Below, piece by piece: positions 5,366 through 12,160 of a DNA stretch of 12,160 nucleotides; position 1 is the first letter of the stretch; each line of letters opens with the position of its first letter. The notes below the pieces were generated by a model that made no database searches, was not told the origin of the DNA, and saw only the letters and a program-made list of their open reading frames with translations. The position numbers and the translations under genes are program-made. Source of the DNA: Mariaggregatimicrobium sp964498785 (GTDB taxonomy: Bacteria > Zhuqueibacterota > Zhuqueibacteria > Thermofontimicrobiales > Thiofontviventaceae); assembly GCA_964498785.1 (NCBI GenBank), contig CAZCJL010000164.1, positions 1 through 12,160 of the forward strand, written 5' to 3'.

Positions 5366-8125
5366 ATGCAGAAAGAGCGAATATTTCATGTGATCTCAAA
5401 TACACACTGGGATAGGGAATGGCGGTTCCCGTTCCAGAAAAATCGCCAGATGCTGGTGAACATGATCGACCAGGTACTAAAAATTCTGGAAAATGAGCCG
5501 CGCTATCGTGCATTTCATCTGGATAGCCAGTCAGTGGTTTTGCAGGATTACCTGGCAATCCGGCCCGATAAAAAGGATCTCATTGAGAAATTTGTCAGGG
5601 AAGAGCGGTTGCTGATCGGACCGTGGTTCATCCTGCCGGAAGAATATCAGGTCGGCGGCGAAAATCTGATCCGCAATCTGTTGCTGGGACACAAAATATG
5701 CGCAGAGTTCGGGCATGTGATGAAAGTCGGTTATTCACCGTTCTCATGGGGACAGATCTCGCAGTTGCCGCAAATTTACGCGGAATTCGGCATTGATGTG
5801 GTGATGTTTTATCGCGGAGTGAACAGTTTGGACAGCCCCCATGCCGAATTCATTTGGGAAGGCGCGGATGGCACCCGGGTGCTGACCTCCCGTTTTTCCA
5901 CCATGCCGCGGTATAATTTTTATTTCTACATTTATCGCCCGGTGATTCATAATGAGCAGGTGGCAGATATCGAATACAAATGGACGAAAGGCGGGCTGCC
6001 GTTTCATTTTGCGGATTGCCACCTTAAAGAGAGTGATTATCATCTGCTGCAACCGTTAGATTCATACTACAAACAAAATGTAAAACCTGCTGTTGAAGCC
6101 ATTATTCGCGACCAGGCTGATGATTTTACCACACCGCATATTTTCTGGGCTGAAGGGCACGATTCCAGCGGACCTAATGTCAAAACTGTTCAAATCATAA
6201 AAGATATTGCCGAATTACCTGGAGATGATGAGGTGGTACATAGCACACTGGAAGATTATGCCGCAGGTTTGAAACAGGATGCGGATTATGACGCCTTGCC
6301 CGTTATTACCGGTGAGCGCCGGAGCAGTCAGTACGACAGGCGTTCCGGGAATTTATACGGATACACGACTTCCGCGCGAATGTATTTGAAGCAAATGAAC
6401 TTCACCGCAGAAAAATGGCTGCAATTTTACGCCGAGCCATTCAATTCAATTGCCGGATTACTGGGACTGACTATCAATGATGAATACCTGAATATTGCCT
6501 GGCATTTGTTGCTGCAAAATTCCGCACACGATTCCATCGGTGGTTGCAGTATGGATGAAATTCATGAAGATATGGTTAATCGCTACAAACAATGCCGGGA
6601 AATTTCAACGGGTGTTTTTCAACGTGCATGTCACTATTTAGCGCAGCACATTGATCCGGGAGATAAGGACGAAAACAGCATTCACCTGGTGGCGCTGAAT
6701 CCAAATACATGGGAGCGACACGAAATTGTGGAAGCATTCGTGGACATTCCTGCCGAGATCGATCGTGGCGGCATTGCGCTAACAGATATCAGCAATAAGG
6801 AAATTCCCCTGCAATTCATTTCAAGAGAGGAAACAGAGCCGGTATTGGAGCAGTTGATAGACCGACCGATGTATTTTAACATGAAAAGATACCACTGCTA
6901 TCTGGATATCGCCAATATTCCGGCATTCGGTTACAAAACACTGCACGTGAAACCTTCTAAAATAACGTTTCAATCAAATCATTTCATCGCTCGTGTCGAC
7001 ATAGATTTACCGGTTCTTGAAAATCAAGTTCTAAAAATTGAAATCAACCGAAATGGTTCCATTGATGTTTTGGAAAAAGAGACAGGGAGGCACTATCAAC
7101 AACTCGCCTGGTTTTATGATGAAGGTGAAGCCGGACACGCATGGGTTCATGAACCGGTTGAACCTTATGTGAATACCAAAAATGCGTCACCGAAAATTGA
7201 AATAGCGGAGAACGGATCGCTGTCTGCCTCGGTTATGATTCGTCATGAAATGCAAATTCCGCGCGCCTCGAAAGATCGGTCAGATAATGGCGAAACTGTT
7301 ACCATGCCCATTGCGTTGATTGTGCAACTGCAAGCCCATTCACGCTGTGTCGAAATTCAGGTGAAGCTCCATAATCCTGCCGAAAGTCACCGACTGCGGC
7401 TGATGTTTTCCACCGGAATCGATGCTGAGTATTCTTACGGCGAGGGTCAGCTCGATGTGATTGCCCGCAGTACGGAACGCCCGGATACCAGCGACTGGGT
7501 CGAGCAGCCGATGTATGATTATCCGATGCATCATTTTGTTGATATTTCCGACGGGGAGAATGGCGCGGCCATTTTAGTTGACGGCTTGAAAGAATATGAA
7601 ATCCTGGACGACGACGTGAAAACTGTGGCAATCACGTTGTTCCGTGCATTTGCTTATGTTATTCAACCAAGCTCGGTTCAGGATTATTCCCATCAAAAGG
7701 GCTCGCAGTGTTTGGGAGATCACGAGTACCGGCTGGCTTTTTATCCGCATTCCGGAAATTGGAACCAGGGCAATGTCTATCAGGGGGCGCTTAATTTTAA
7801 TAATGATATTCGGCTGTTTGAAATCGGAACAGCGGCTGGTGACTTGCCACCGGAAATTTCTTTTTTAAAAATTGAACCGGAACAGCTTATTTTCAGTTGC
7901 CTGAAGCAACCGCAAGGCGGCGGTGGAAAATCCATGATTCTGCGGTTATATAATCCCACGGATGAAAATATCGATGGAAAGGTTCAATTTTTTAGATCGA
8001 TTAAAAATGTGCAGCAGGTCACTCTGGAAGAGATATTTATTCAGAAAATTGAGTTGAGCGATCCAAATTCATTTCATATAAATATTGGAAAAAAGAAGAT
8101 AGTCACAATTCTGTTGAAATTTTGA
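5366..8125 (+). CDS. GH38 alpha-mannosidase-like protein lacking the canonical nucleophile aspartate
   Basis: The 919 residues follow the layout of bacterial GH38 enzymes such as E. coli MngB (about 877 residues): N-terminal catalytic barrel (1-290), three-helix middle domain (about 320-420) and C-terminal beta-sandwich region. Conserved signs are THWDREW (13-19, zinc ligands H14 and D16), FHLDSQSVVLQDY (50-62), LLIGPWF (82-88), EGHDSSGP (263-270) and the zinc-ligand motif AHDSIGGCSMDEIH (387-400, H388). The family motif GYxPDSFGxxxQLP, whose Asp is both nucleophile and zinc ligand, reads GYSPFSWGQISQLP (123-136), with F126 in place of Asp. The frame is intact and the surroundings well conserved, so this looks like a divergent subgroup rather than decay. 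No signal peptide; cytoplasmic. It ends a same-strand cluster with GH94 and nanEK. The fold is confident; alpha-mannosidase activity is not. Confidence 0.88.
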   Translation: MQKERIFHVISNTHWDREWRFPFQKNRQMLVNMIDQVLKILENEPRYRAFHLDSQSVVLQDYLAIRPDKKDLIEKFVREERLLIGPWFILPEEYQVGGENLIRNLLLGHKICAEFGHVMKVGYSPFSWGQISQLPQIYAEFGIDVVMFYRGVNSLDSPHAEFIWEGADGTRVLTSRFSTMPRYNFYFYIYRPVIHNEQVADIEYKWTKGGLPFHFADCHLKESDYHLLQPLDSYYKQNVKPAVEAIIRDQADDFTTPHIFWAEGHDSSGPNVKTVQIIKDIAELPGDDEVVHSTLEDYAAGLKQDADYDALPVITGERRSSQYDRRSGNLYGYTTSARMYLKQMNFTAEKWLQFYAEPFNSIAGLLGLTINDEYLNIAWHLLLQNSAHDSIGGCSMDEIHEDMVNRYKQCREISTGVFQRACHYLAQHIDPGDKDENSIHLVALNPNTWERHEIVEAFVDIPAEIDRGGIALTDISNKEIPLQFISREETEPVLEQLIDRPMYFNMKRYHCYLDIANIPAFGYKTLHVKPSKITFQSNHFIARVDIDLPVLENQVLKIEINRNGSIDVLEKETGRHYQQLAWFYDEGEAGHAWVHEPVEPYVNTKNASPKIEIAENGSLSASVMIRHEMQIPRASKDRSDNGETVTMPIALIVQLQAHSRCVEIQVKLHNPAESHRLRLMFSTGIDAEYSYGEGQLDVIARSTERPDTSDWVEQPMYDYPMHHFVDISDGENGAAILVDGLKEYEILDDDVKTVAITLFRAFAYVIQPSSVQDYSHQKGSQCLGDHEYRLAFYPHSGNWNQGNVYQGALNFNNDIRLFEIGTAAGDLPPEISFLKIEPEQLIFSCLKQPQGGGGKSMILRLYNPTDENIDGKVQFFRSIKNVQQVTLEEIFIQKIELSDPNSFHINIGKKKIVTILLKF

Positions 8126-8132
8126 ATAGATT

Positions 8133-8170
8133 AAAAAAATCCCCGGAAGGAGCCTGCATCCTTCCGGGGA
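8133..8170 (-). terminator. Intrinsic terminator of the TIR gene
   Basis: TCCCCGGAAGG (8140-8150) and CCTTCCGGGGA (8160-8170) form a perfect 11-bp GC-rich stem with a 9-base loop. On the minus strand it is followed by seven T (complement of A 8133-8139), the classic layout for a terminator of minus-strand transcription. It lies 83 bp past the stop of the TIR gene. On the plus strand no T-run follows, so it would stop the GH38 transcript less efficiently. Confidence 0.88.
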
Positions 8171-8253
8171 CAATACTTTGGAGGGAAAAATAAAAAAGAA
8201 TGGAGTAAAAAATTATTCTGTCCAAAGGAAGAAATTATTACCCCAACCACGAA

Positions 8254-9069
8254 TCAATTATAAAGCTTTTCTTTAGATTTTCGTCTGTCTTTACATTTAA
8301 TCACATATTTTTCAGTTAATCGCTGTGCCAATCCTAACGTTAAGTCATTCACTTTCACATAATTCTTACCATACATTTCCTTGAAATGATACCATATTTC
8401 AAAGGCAGTTGATGTTATCACCTGCTCGAAATTATAATTGTTGCCGCTTTCGTCAAAACATAAATAGCGTTTTGCCGCTGGCTTAATCGAATCCGTATAT
8501 TCAACAAATGCCTGTGTATTCAGGCGAATCATCGCTTCATCAGAAAGTTTGTTCGTGCGTGAATAACGCTTACATAAGGAAATATATAAGCGATTGGTTA
8601 AATTCGACGAACGTCTGTCACCATTGAAACGGCGATTGTCTGGATCACTTTGCTCTGGTGTGTCACCATTGGGCTTCAAAAATTTCATGTCAAGTCTGTC
8701 AAATAGCATTGTAAAGCCGCGGGTCAAATCTTGAAAATCGATGTAAACATTCGAAAATTGCCTGGGAATAGTTCCGTTCAAGCTGACATCATCAAACATG
8801 CACGTTATCATTTCAATGTGCGGTTTCAGCACCTGAAACCATGTTAATTCCTTTTTGACACGGATAGATGATAACGTATTTTTGGTGACGATGAGTATCA
8901 ATTTTTCACATCGTAATAATGCCTGCTCCGAAACATTAACATGTTCTTGTAATTCCGGATTCGCTGTTTGTCCGATATACGCGTCAAACTGATGAAAGTT
9001 CAACAGGCGAATCACAAACCGCGCCTGCGAAATATCTTTACTGCTGAATGATAAAAATAGCTTTTTCAT
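8254..9069 (-). CDS. TIR-domain protein with an unrecognised C-terminal domain
   Basis: Residues 1-128 have the TIR layout: first strand KLFLSFSSKD (3-12), second strand FDAYIG, third strand KLILIVTKN (56-64), then SSIRVKKEL (67-75) in the position of the S-x2-W/V-x2-E motif, so E74 is the expected catalytic glutamate of NAD-cleaving TIR domains. Next come a strand IEMITCMFDD and the ending NVYIDFQDL. Residues 133-158 are a charged, probably flexible linker with NRRFNGDRRSSN. Residues 159-271 are a mostly helical domain, rich in K/R at its end, that I do not recognise. No membrane segment or signal peptide. Start ATG 9069 has AGGG 9 bases upstream. The gene stands alone on its strand, with its own terminator, in AT-rich DNA. 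TIR proteins of bacteria include antiphage NADases and nucleotide-signal synthases; a defence role is possible, but no partner gene is visible here. Confidence 0.82.
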   Translation of the reverse strand: MKKLFLSFSSKDISQARFVIRLLNFHQFDAYIGQTANPELQEHVNVSEQALLRCEKLILIVTKNTLSSIRVKKELTWFQVLKPHIEMITCMFDDVSLNGTIPRQFSNVYIDFQDLTRGFTMLFDRLDMKFLKPNGDTPEQSDPDNRRFNGDRRSSNLTNRLYISLCKRYSRTNKLSDEAMIRLNTQAFVEYTDSIKPAAKRYLCFDESGNNYNFEQVITSTAFEIWYHFKEMYGKNYVKVNDLTLGLAQRLTEKYVIKCKDRRKSKEKLYN

Positions 9070-9575
9070 GATGCATTACCCTGAAGATTATCTGATGAAT
9101 GTCCAAGGATTTTTTTATTAAGGCTGCATTGTATCCTGCAAACGAAATACCATAACAGGCGAAATGAAATTGAATTTGCTGGTTATTAACGTTTTTCCAA
9201 TAAGTTACAAAAATCGTAATGATAAGTTATTTTATATTTGAAAATAGCTCAAAATGTAACGAATAATTAATATATTCTGTAAGAAATGAAGTTTATGACA
9301 GAAATAATTTTGATGAAATTAAAAGATGTCTTTTTACTTCGCTTGAATTTTGTAAAGAAACGGTGTCGGTGAAAGGATTCATGACTCAAATTGTACTAAT
9401 TTCAATCAATCGCTGAAACAACAAATTGATCGAAAATCGAACACCCTTTGATTGCAGTGTATGTTGCGTGTGGTTTTCTATTAAACTCTGTTTGACTTTA
9501 ATGCTCACTCTGAACTCTCAAATTTTTTTAAAAAAACACTGTGATTTTAGAATTTCAAAAATATTCAGAAAAATC

Positions 9576-9603
9576 TTGACATTAATCTAAAAACACATAT
9601 ATT
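9576..9603 (+). promoter_or_regulatory. Sigma70-like promoter candidate for the amidohydrolase gene
   Basis: A perfect -35 box TTGACA (9576-9581), a 16-base spacer, and a -10 box TATATT (9598-9603). Transcription would start near 9610, about 235 bases before the ATG. Promoters of some FCB-group bacteria differ from this consensus, so the match is suggestive only. Confidence 0.5.
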
Positions 9604-9833
9604 TATTAAATACGTTGAATATACCACCCCCTTTACAAAAGATCAGTTCTTTCTGAATTAAAAGAATTACCAACGAGAATTAGAATCTCCAAATGGCAGA
9701 GTTGGGGAAATTTCTATTTCATTCCAATTCTTAAAAATCGATCTCACAACGTAACGTATTTCAACATAAAAAATTGAAACGCGATGCGGGTATCAAATAA
9801 TGCTCAATTAATCACAAACCATTTTAAAATCAA

Positions 9834-9840
9834 AAGGAGG
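9834..9840 (+). promoter_or_regulatory. Strong ribosome binding site of the amidohydrolase gene
   Basis: AAGGAGG, a full match to the anti-Shine-Dalgarno core, stands 4 bases before ATG 9845. It is by far the strongest ribosome site in the window and fixes this start, which also gives a well-formed signal peptide. Confidence 0.85.
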
Positions 9841-9844
9841 TTTT

Positions 9845-11812
9845 ATGAAATGGGCGCGTGACGTTTTAATCTGTTTTTTGATCTACATTTTCGTATTAAT
9901 GTGTTGTTTAAAGAATGCCGCCGCGACGGATTATGCGGATTTGGTTTTCTACAACGGCAAAATTATTACCGTGGACGAGAACGAAACGATTGTCGAAGCG
10001 ATTGCGGTGAAAGATAGTCTGATTCTCAAAGTCGGCGCCAGTTCCGAAATTCAGGAATTCGTGGGACCGGATACAGATGTGCGCAATCTGAACGGCAAGA
10101 CAGTGACTCCCGGAATCATCGATGCGCACACGCATTTGATGTATTACGGACAGGGAGAGCTGGATTATGTGAATTTACGACCACCGGAAGTGACCACTAT
10201 CGCTCAACTCACCGCGAAAATTGCGGAACGAGTCAGTGAAGTATCTCCCGGCGAGTGGATAATCGGTGATGGCTTTTTTGAATTAGAAGATAACCGGATG
10301 CCAAATAGATACGATCTGGATCCTGTATCGCCGGATAATCCTGTTTTTCTGAACAGTCTCGGCGGGCATTACGGCTCGGCCAACAGTGCGGCTTTGGAAG
10401 CTGCGGGGATCGATTCCAGCACTCCAAATCCGGTGGGTGGTATTGTGGAGCGGGATTCGCTGACCGGCGAACCAAATGGTGTTTTCTGGAACCATCCGGC
10501 GATGGATCTTGTGCGCCAACACTCAACACAGTTGGATGTAGAAAAGCTGGTGAAAGATGTGCTGTTCGCACAGGAACGCTATCTTGAAGAGGGTGTCACC
10601 AGTTTTCAGGAAGTAAATTGCAGGGGGATCAGCCGGTTGCGCGGCTATCTAGATTCAGTGGACTCCCTGAAAATCCGCGGTTATCTTCTGTTCACCATCG
10701 AAAGACCGGCAGATGCGGAATTCAGCAAATCGCAGTTGAGTGTTTATCAGGGACCCTGGCTCAGTTATGGCGGAGATAAATTTCTGCTGGACGGCCAGCC
10801 GCCGACTTCGTATACGTACGAATGGCATCCCGGTCCCTCATATACGTTTCCTACCTGGAATCCGGATACGCTGAAACGGGTTGTGAAGGAATTGCACCAG
10901 GCCGGCCATCAATTGGCGTTTCATGCCATGGGCGACCGGGCAATCGATCTGGCAATTGATGCGCTGGAAGAAGCGCTTCAGGCATATCCCCGGGAAGACC
11001 ATCGCCACCGCATCGAACATCTGATGATTCCCACCACCGACGCTATTCAACGGATGAGTGAGCTGGGGATTATCGCCTCGATACAACCAGCGGCGATTTA
11101 CACCAGCGGCGATTATTACCTCGGAACCTGGGGCGTAGACCGTTGCATGAGATTGAAGCCCGCCCGCTCGCTCATTGACGCCGGGGTGCATCTGGCGCTG
11201 GGGACTGATTATCCCACAGTGCCGGAATTGTCACCCAAATACACACTCTGGGGAGCCGTTGCCCGGAAAACAAAATCAGGCAATTATATGAATGTTGACG
11301 AACGGATCACGATTCAGGAAGCGTTGTATGCCCATACCATGGGAGCCGCGTATGCCGCGTTTGAGGAGGATGTCAAAGGTTCGCTGGAAGAAGGCAAATA
11401 CGCAGACATGACTATCTGGGGCGCGGATATTTACACCATAGATGTCGGCGATCTTCCCAAAATACACATTCTCGGCTGCGTGGTTGGCGGAAATGTGTAT
11501 ATCAACGAATTTGTAGGCATTCGCAATGATGAAAACGCAGTCATCACTGAAACTAATACCCTGTTTCCGAACTATCCCAATCCATTCAATCCGGCGACGA
11601 ACATTCGTTATCGCATCGTTCGGGATTCTCATGTCTCCGTGGCCATTTACAATATACTGGGACAGCAGGTCGCGACCCTCGTGAACAAACCTCAATTAAA
11701 AGGACAATATACCGCATATTGGGACGCGTCGCAGCATGAATCCGGAATGTATTTTGTGCGTCTGCGTGCCGGCCAATTCACAAAAATCCGCAAAATTATG
11801 TTAATAAAATAA
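9845..11812 (+). CDS. Secreted YtcJ/NfdA-type metal-dependent amidohydrolase with type IX-like sorting domain
   Basis: Residues 1-27 form a signal peptide: K2/R5, hydrophobic 7-22, then NAAA before TDYADLVF. Residues 30-555 are an amidohydrolase_3 (YtcJ/NfdA-like) enzyme with PGIIDAHTHL (H95 and H97 metal ligands), GGDKFLLDG (K312 as the possible carbamylated lysine), FHAMGDRAID (H360), HRIEH (388-392) and LALGTDYP (D455). The relatives hydrolyse C-N bonds in amides or N-formyl compounds; the true substrate is usually unknown. The end (residues 573-655) is a FlgD-like/type IX secretion C-terminal domain beginning LFPNYPNPFNPATNIRY and containing VAIYNILGQQVATLV, SGMYFVRL and a basic KIRKIMLIK end. 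It implies export across the inner membrane by Sec and then out of the cell or onto its surface. The gene stands alone, with its own promoter candidate and terminator. Family and secretion are well supported; substrate is not. Confidence 0.92.
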   Translation: MKWARDVLICFLIYIFVLMCCLKNAAATDYADLVFYNGKIITVDENETIVEAIAVKDSLILKVGASSEIQEFVGPDTDVRNLNGKTVTPGIIDAHTHLMYYGQGELDYVNLRPPEVTTIAQLTAKIAERVSEVSPGEWIIGDGFFELEDNRMPNRYDLDPVSPDNPVFLNSLGGHYGSANSAALEAAGIDSSTPNPVGGIVERDSLTGEPNGVFWNHPAMDLVRQHSTQLDVEKLVKDVLFAQERYLEEGVTSFQEVNCRGISRLRGYLDSVDSLKIRGYLLFTIERPADAEFSKSQLSVYQGPWLSYGGDKFLLDGQPPTSYTYEWHPGPSYTFPTWNPDTLKRVVKELHQAGHQLAFHAMGDRAIDLAIDALEEALQAYPREDHRHRIEHLMIPTTDAIQRMSELGIIASIQPAAIYTSGDYYLGTWGVDRCMRLKPARSLIDAGVHLALGTDYPTVPELSPKYTLWGAVARKTKSGNYMNVDERITIQEALYAHTMGAAYAAFEEDVKGSLEEGKYADMTIWGADIYTIDVGDLPKIHILGCVVGGNVYINEFVGIRNDENAVITETNTLFPNYPNPFNPATNIRYRIVRDSHVSVAIYNILGQQVATLVNKPQLKGQYTAYWDASQHESGMYFVRLRAGQFTKIRKIMLIK

Positions 11813-11820
11813 TTCACCCC

Positions 11821-11853
11821 ATAAATCCCATTCATTTCCTGGATGGGATTTAT
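11821..11853 (+). terminator. Probable terminator hairpin of the amidohydrolase gene
   Basis: ATAAATCCCAT (11821-11831) pairs perfectly with ATGGGATTTAT (11843-11853). The stem continues inward with T-G, C-G and A-T pairs to give 14 bp and a 5-base loop. It begins 9 bases after the stop codon. The lower stem ends in ATTTAT rather than a separate T-run, so it may end transcription weakly or protect the 3' end. It is nearly symmetrical and could serve both strands. Confidence 0.65.
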
Positions 11854-12160
11854 CGGATATATGTTATCGCATTCCAATTAGTTAAAGAGTAATGTGAAAT
11901 CGGCAATTTAAAAGCCTCTTTCAATCAGGGCTTTCTTAGTGAAACTTAATGTTAACCCAGGTTCACAACGACATTAATAAAAATTGTGAAATATTGCTTA
12001 AAAGAGCGCCTAACTTTAATATTTAGGATTGAACTGTCAAAGTAGTGACCTGTAGAATATTTGCTTGACTTTAATGCTATTTTTACAGTAAATTAAAAAT
12101 AAAAGTAAGTATCCATTCAATAATTGATGGTGTGCATCAAAGCTTTCGGATTCTCTTTAA
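11854..12160. other. 307-bp AT-rich tail without a recognised gene
   Basis: No open frame of note is present up to the window edge. A weak hairpin (AAAGCC 11911-11916, GGCTTT 11929-11934) and one promoter-like pair (12065-12094) are the only features seen. The region probably leads to a gene beyond the right edge. Confidence 0.5.
12065..12094 (+). promoter_or_regulatory. Possible promoter toward the right edge
   Basis: TTGACT (12065-12070) and TAAATT (12089-12094) are separated by 18 bases, a plausible -35/-10 pair reading out of the window. In AT-rich DNA such pairs arise by chance fairly often. Confidence 0.3.

Larger units (their letters stand above)
9070..9844. other. AT-rich 775-bp divergent intergenic region
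   Basis: The region separates the divergent TIR and amidohydrolase genes and is clearly richer in A/T than the genes around it. No protein gene is supported. Two short open frames (9295-9372 and 9619-9777) lack a credible start or ribosome site. One good promoter candidate for the rightward gene lies at 9576-9603, leaving an untranslated leader of about 230 bases. I could not assign a promoter to the leftward TIR gene. No clear riboswitch fold or long hairpin was seen by eye. Confidence 0.5.

Noticed and set aside
9233..9240. TATATTTG, which resembles the -7 box of Bacteroidetes promoters
   Set aside because: No matching -33 TTTG element lies at the right distance upstream, and the host group is uncertain.
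9295..9372. A 25-codon ORF starting with ATG in the divergent region
   Set aside because: No ribosome binding site and no recognisable features; ORFs of this size are expected by chance in AT-rich DNA.
9492..9505. The 14-mer TTGACTTTAATGCT, which also occurs at 12065-12078, on either side of the amidohydrolase gene
   Set aside because: The match does not extend beyond 14 bases, and one such repeat in 12 kb with AT-rich gaps is not clearly above chance.
9619..9777. An open frame of about 52 codons with a protein-like look just before the amidohydrolase gene
   Set aside because: It has no ATG, GTG or TTG with a ribosome site, it matches nothing I recognise, and it overlaps the likely leader of the next gene.
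9845..9910. Possible lipoprotein signal (two cysteines at residues 20-21 of the amidohydrolase)
   Set aside because: The residues before the Cys (V-L-M) do not fit a lipobox, and the Ala-rich stretch at 25-27 fits ordinary signal peptidase cleavage.

Overview
The window carries five intact protein genes and one decayed gene fragment. The best pointer to the host is the C-terminal secretion tail (FlgD-like / type IX 'Por' sorting domain, with the motif FPNYPNPFNPATNIRY) on the last protein. That tail is common in Calditrichota, KSB1, Marinimicrobia, Ignavibacteria and other members of the FCB superphylum. Moderate GC in the genes, AT-rich gaps and several kinds of short hairpin repeats between genes fit an uncultured-type FCB bacterium. 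No phylogenetic marker is present, so this placement is an inference.

Left part (1-8125), glycan-degradation module, all on the + strand. After a decayed phosphohexomutase C-terminus (about 185-310) come a GH94 disaccharide phosphorylase (677-3094), a fused NanE-NanK protein (ManNAc-6-P 2-epimerase plus ROK sugar kinase, 3387-5015) and a GH38 alpha-mannosidase-like protein (5366-8125). The proposed joint job is cytoplasmic: GH38 trims a mannose-type or related sugar, GH94 splits a beta-linked disaccharide with phosphate to give a sugar-1-phosphate, and the fused protein phosphorylates a free N-acetylhexosamine and epimerises it to GlcNAc-6-P. The substrate is unknown. The GH38 protein has phenylalanine where the family has its catalytic nucleophile and zinc-binding aspartate. 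The gaps between these genes (about 290-370 bp) hold repeats, including two elements of 132 and 135 bp with the same ends and different cores.

Middle part (8133-9069). A minus-strand gene encodes a TIR-domain protein with an unrecognised C-terminal domain. Its own intrinsic terminator (8133-8170) abuts the end of the GH38 gene and faces it.

Right part (9070-12160). An AT-rich 775-bp divergent region with one good sigma70-like promoter candidate leads to a secreted YtcJ/NfdA-type amidohydrolase (9845-11812) with a signal peptide and the type IX-like tail. A hairpin terminator follows, then about 300 bp without a recognisable gene. I see no tRNA, rRNA, CRISPR array or transposase gene.
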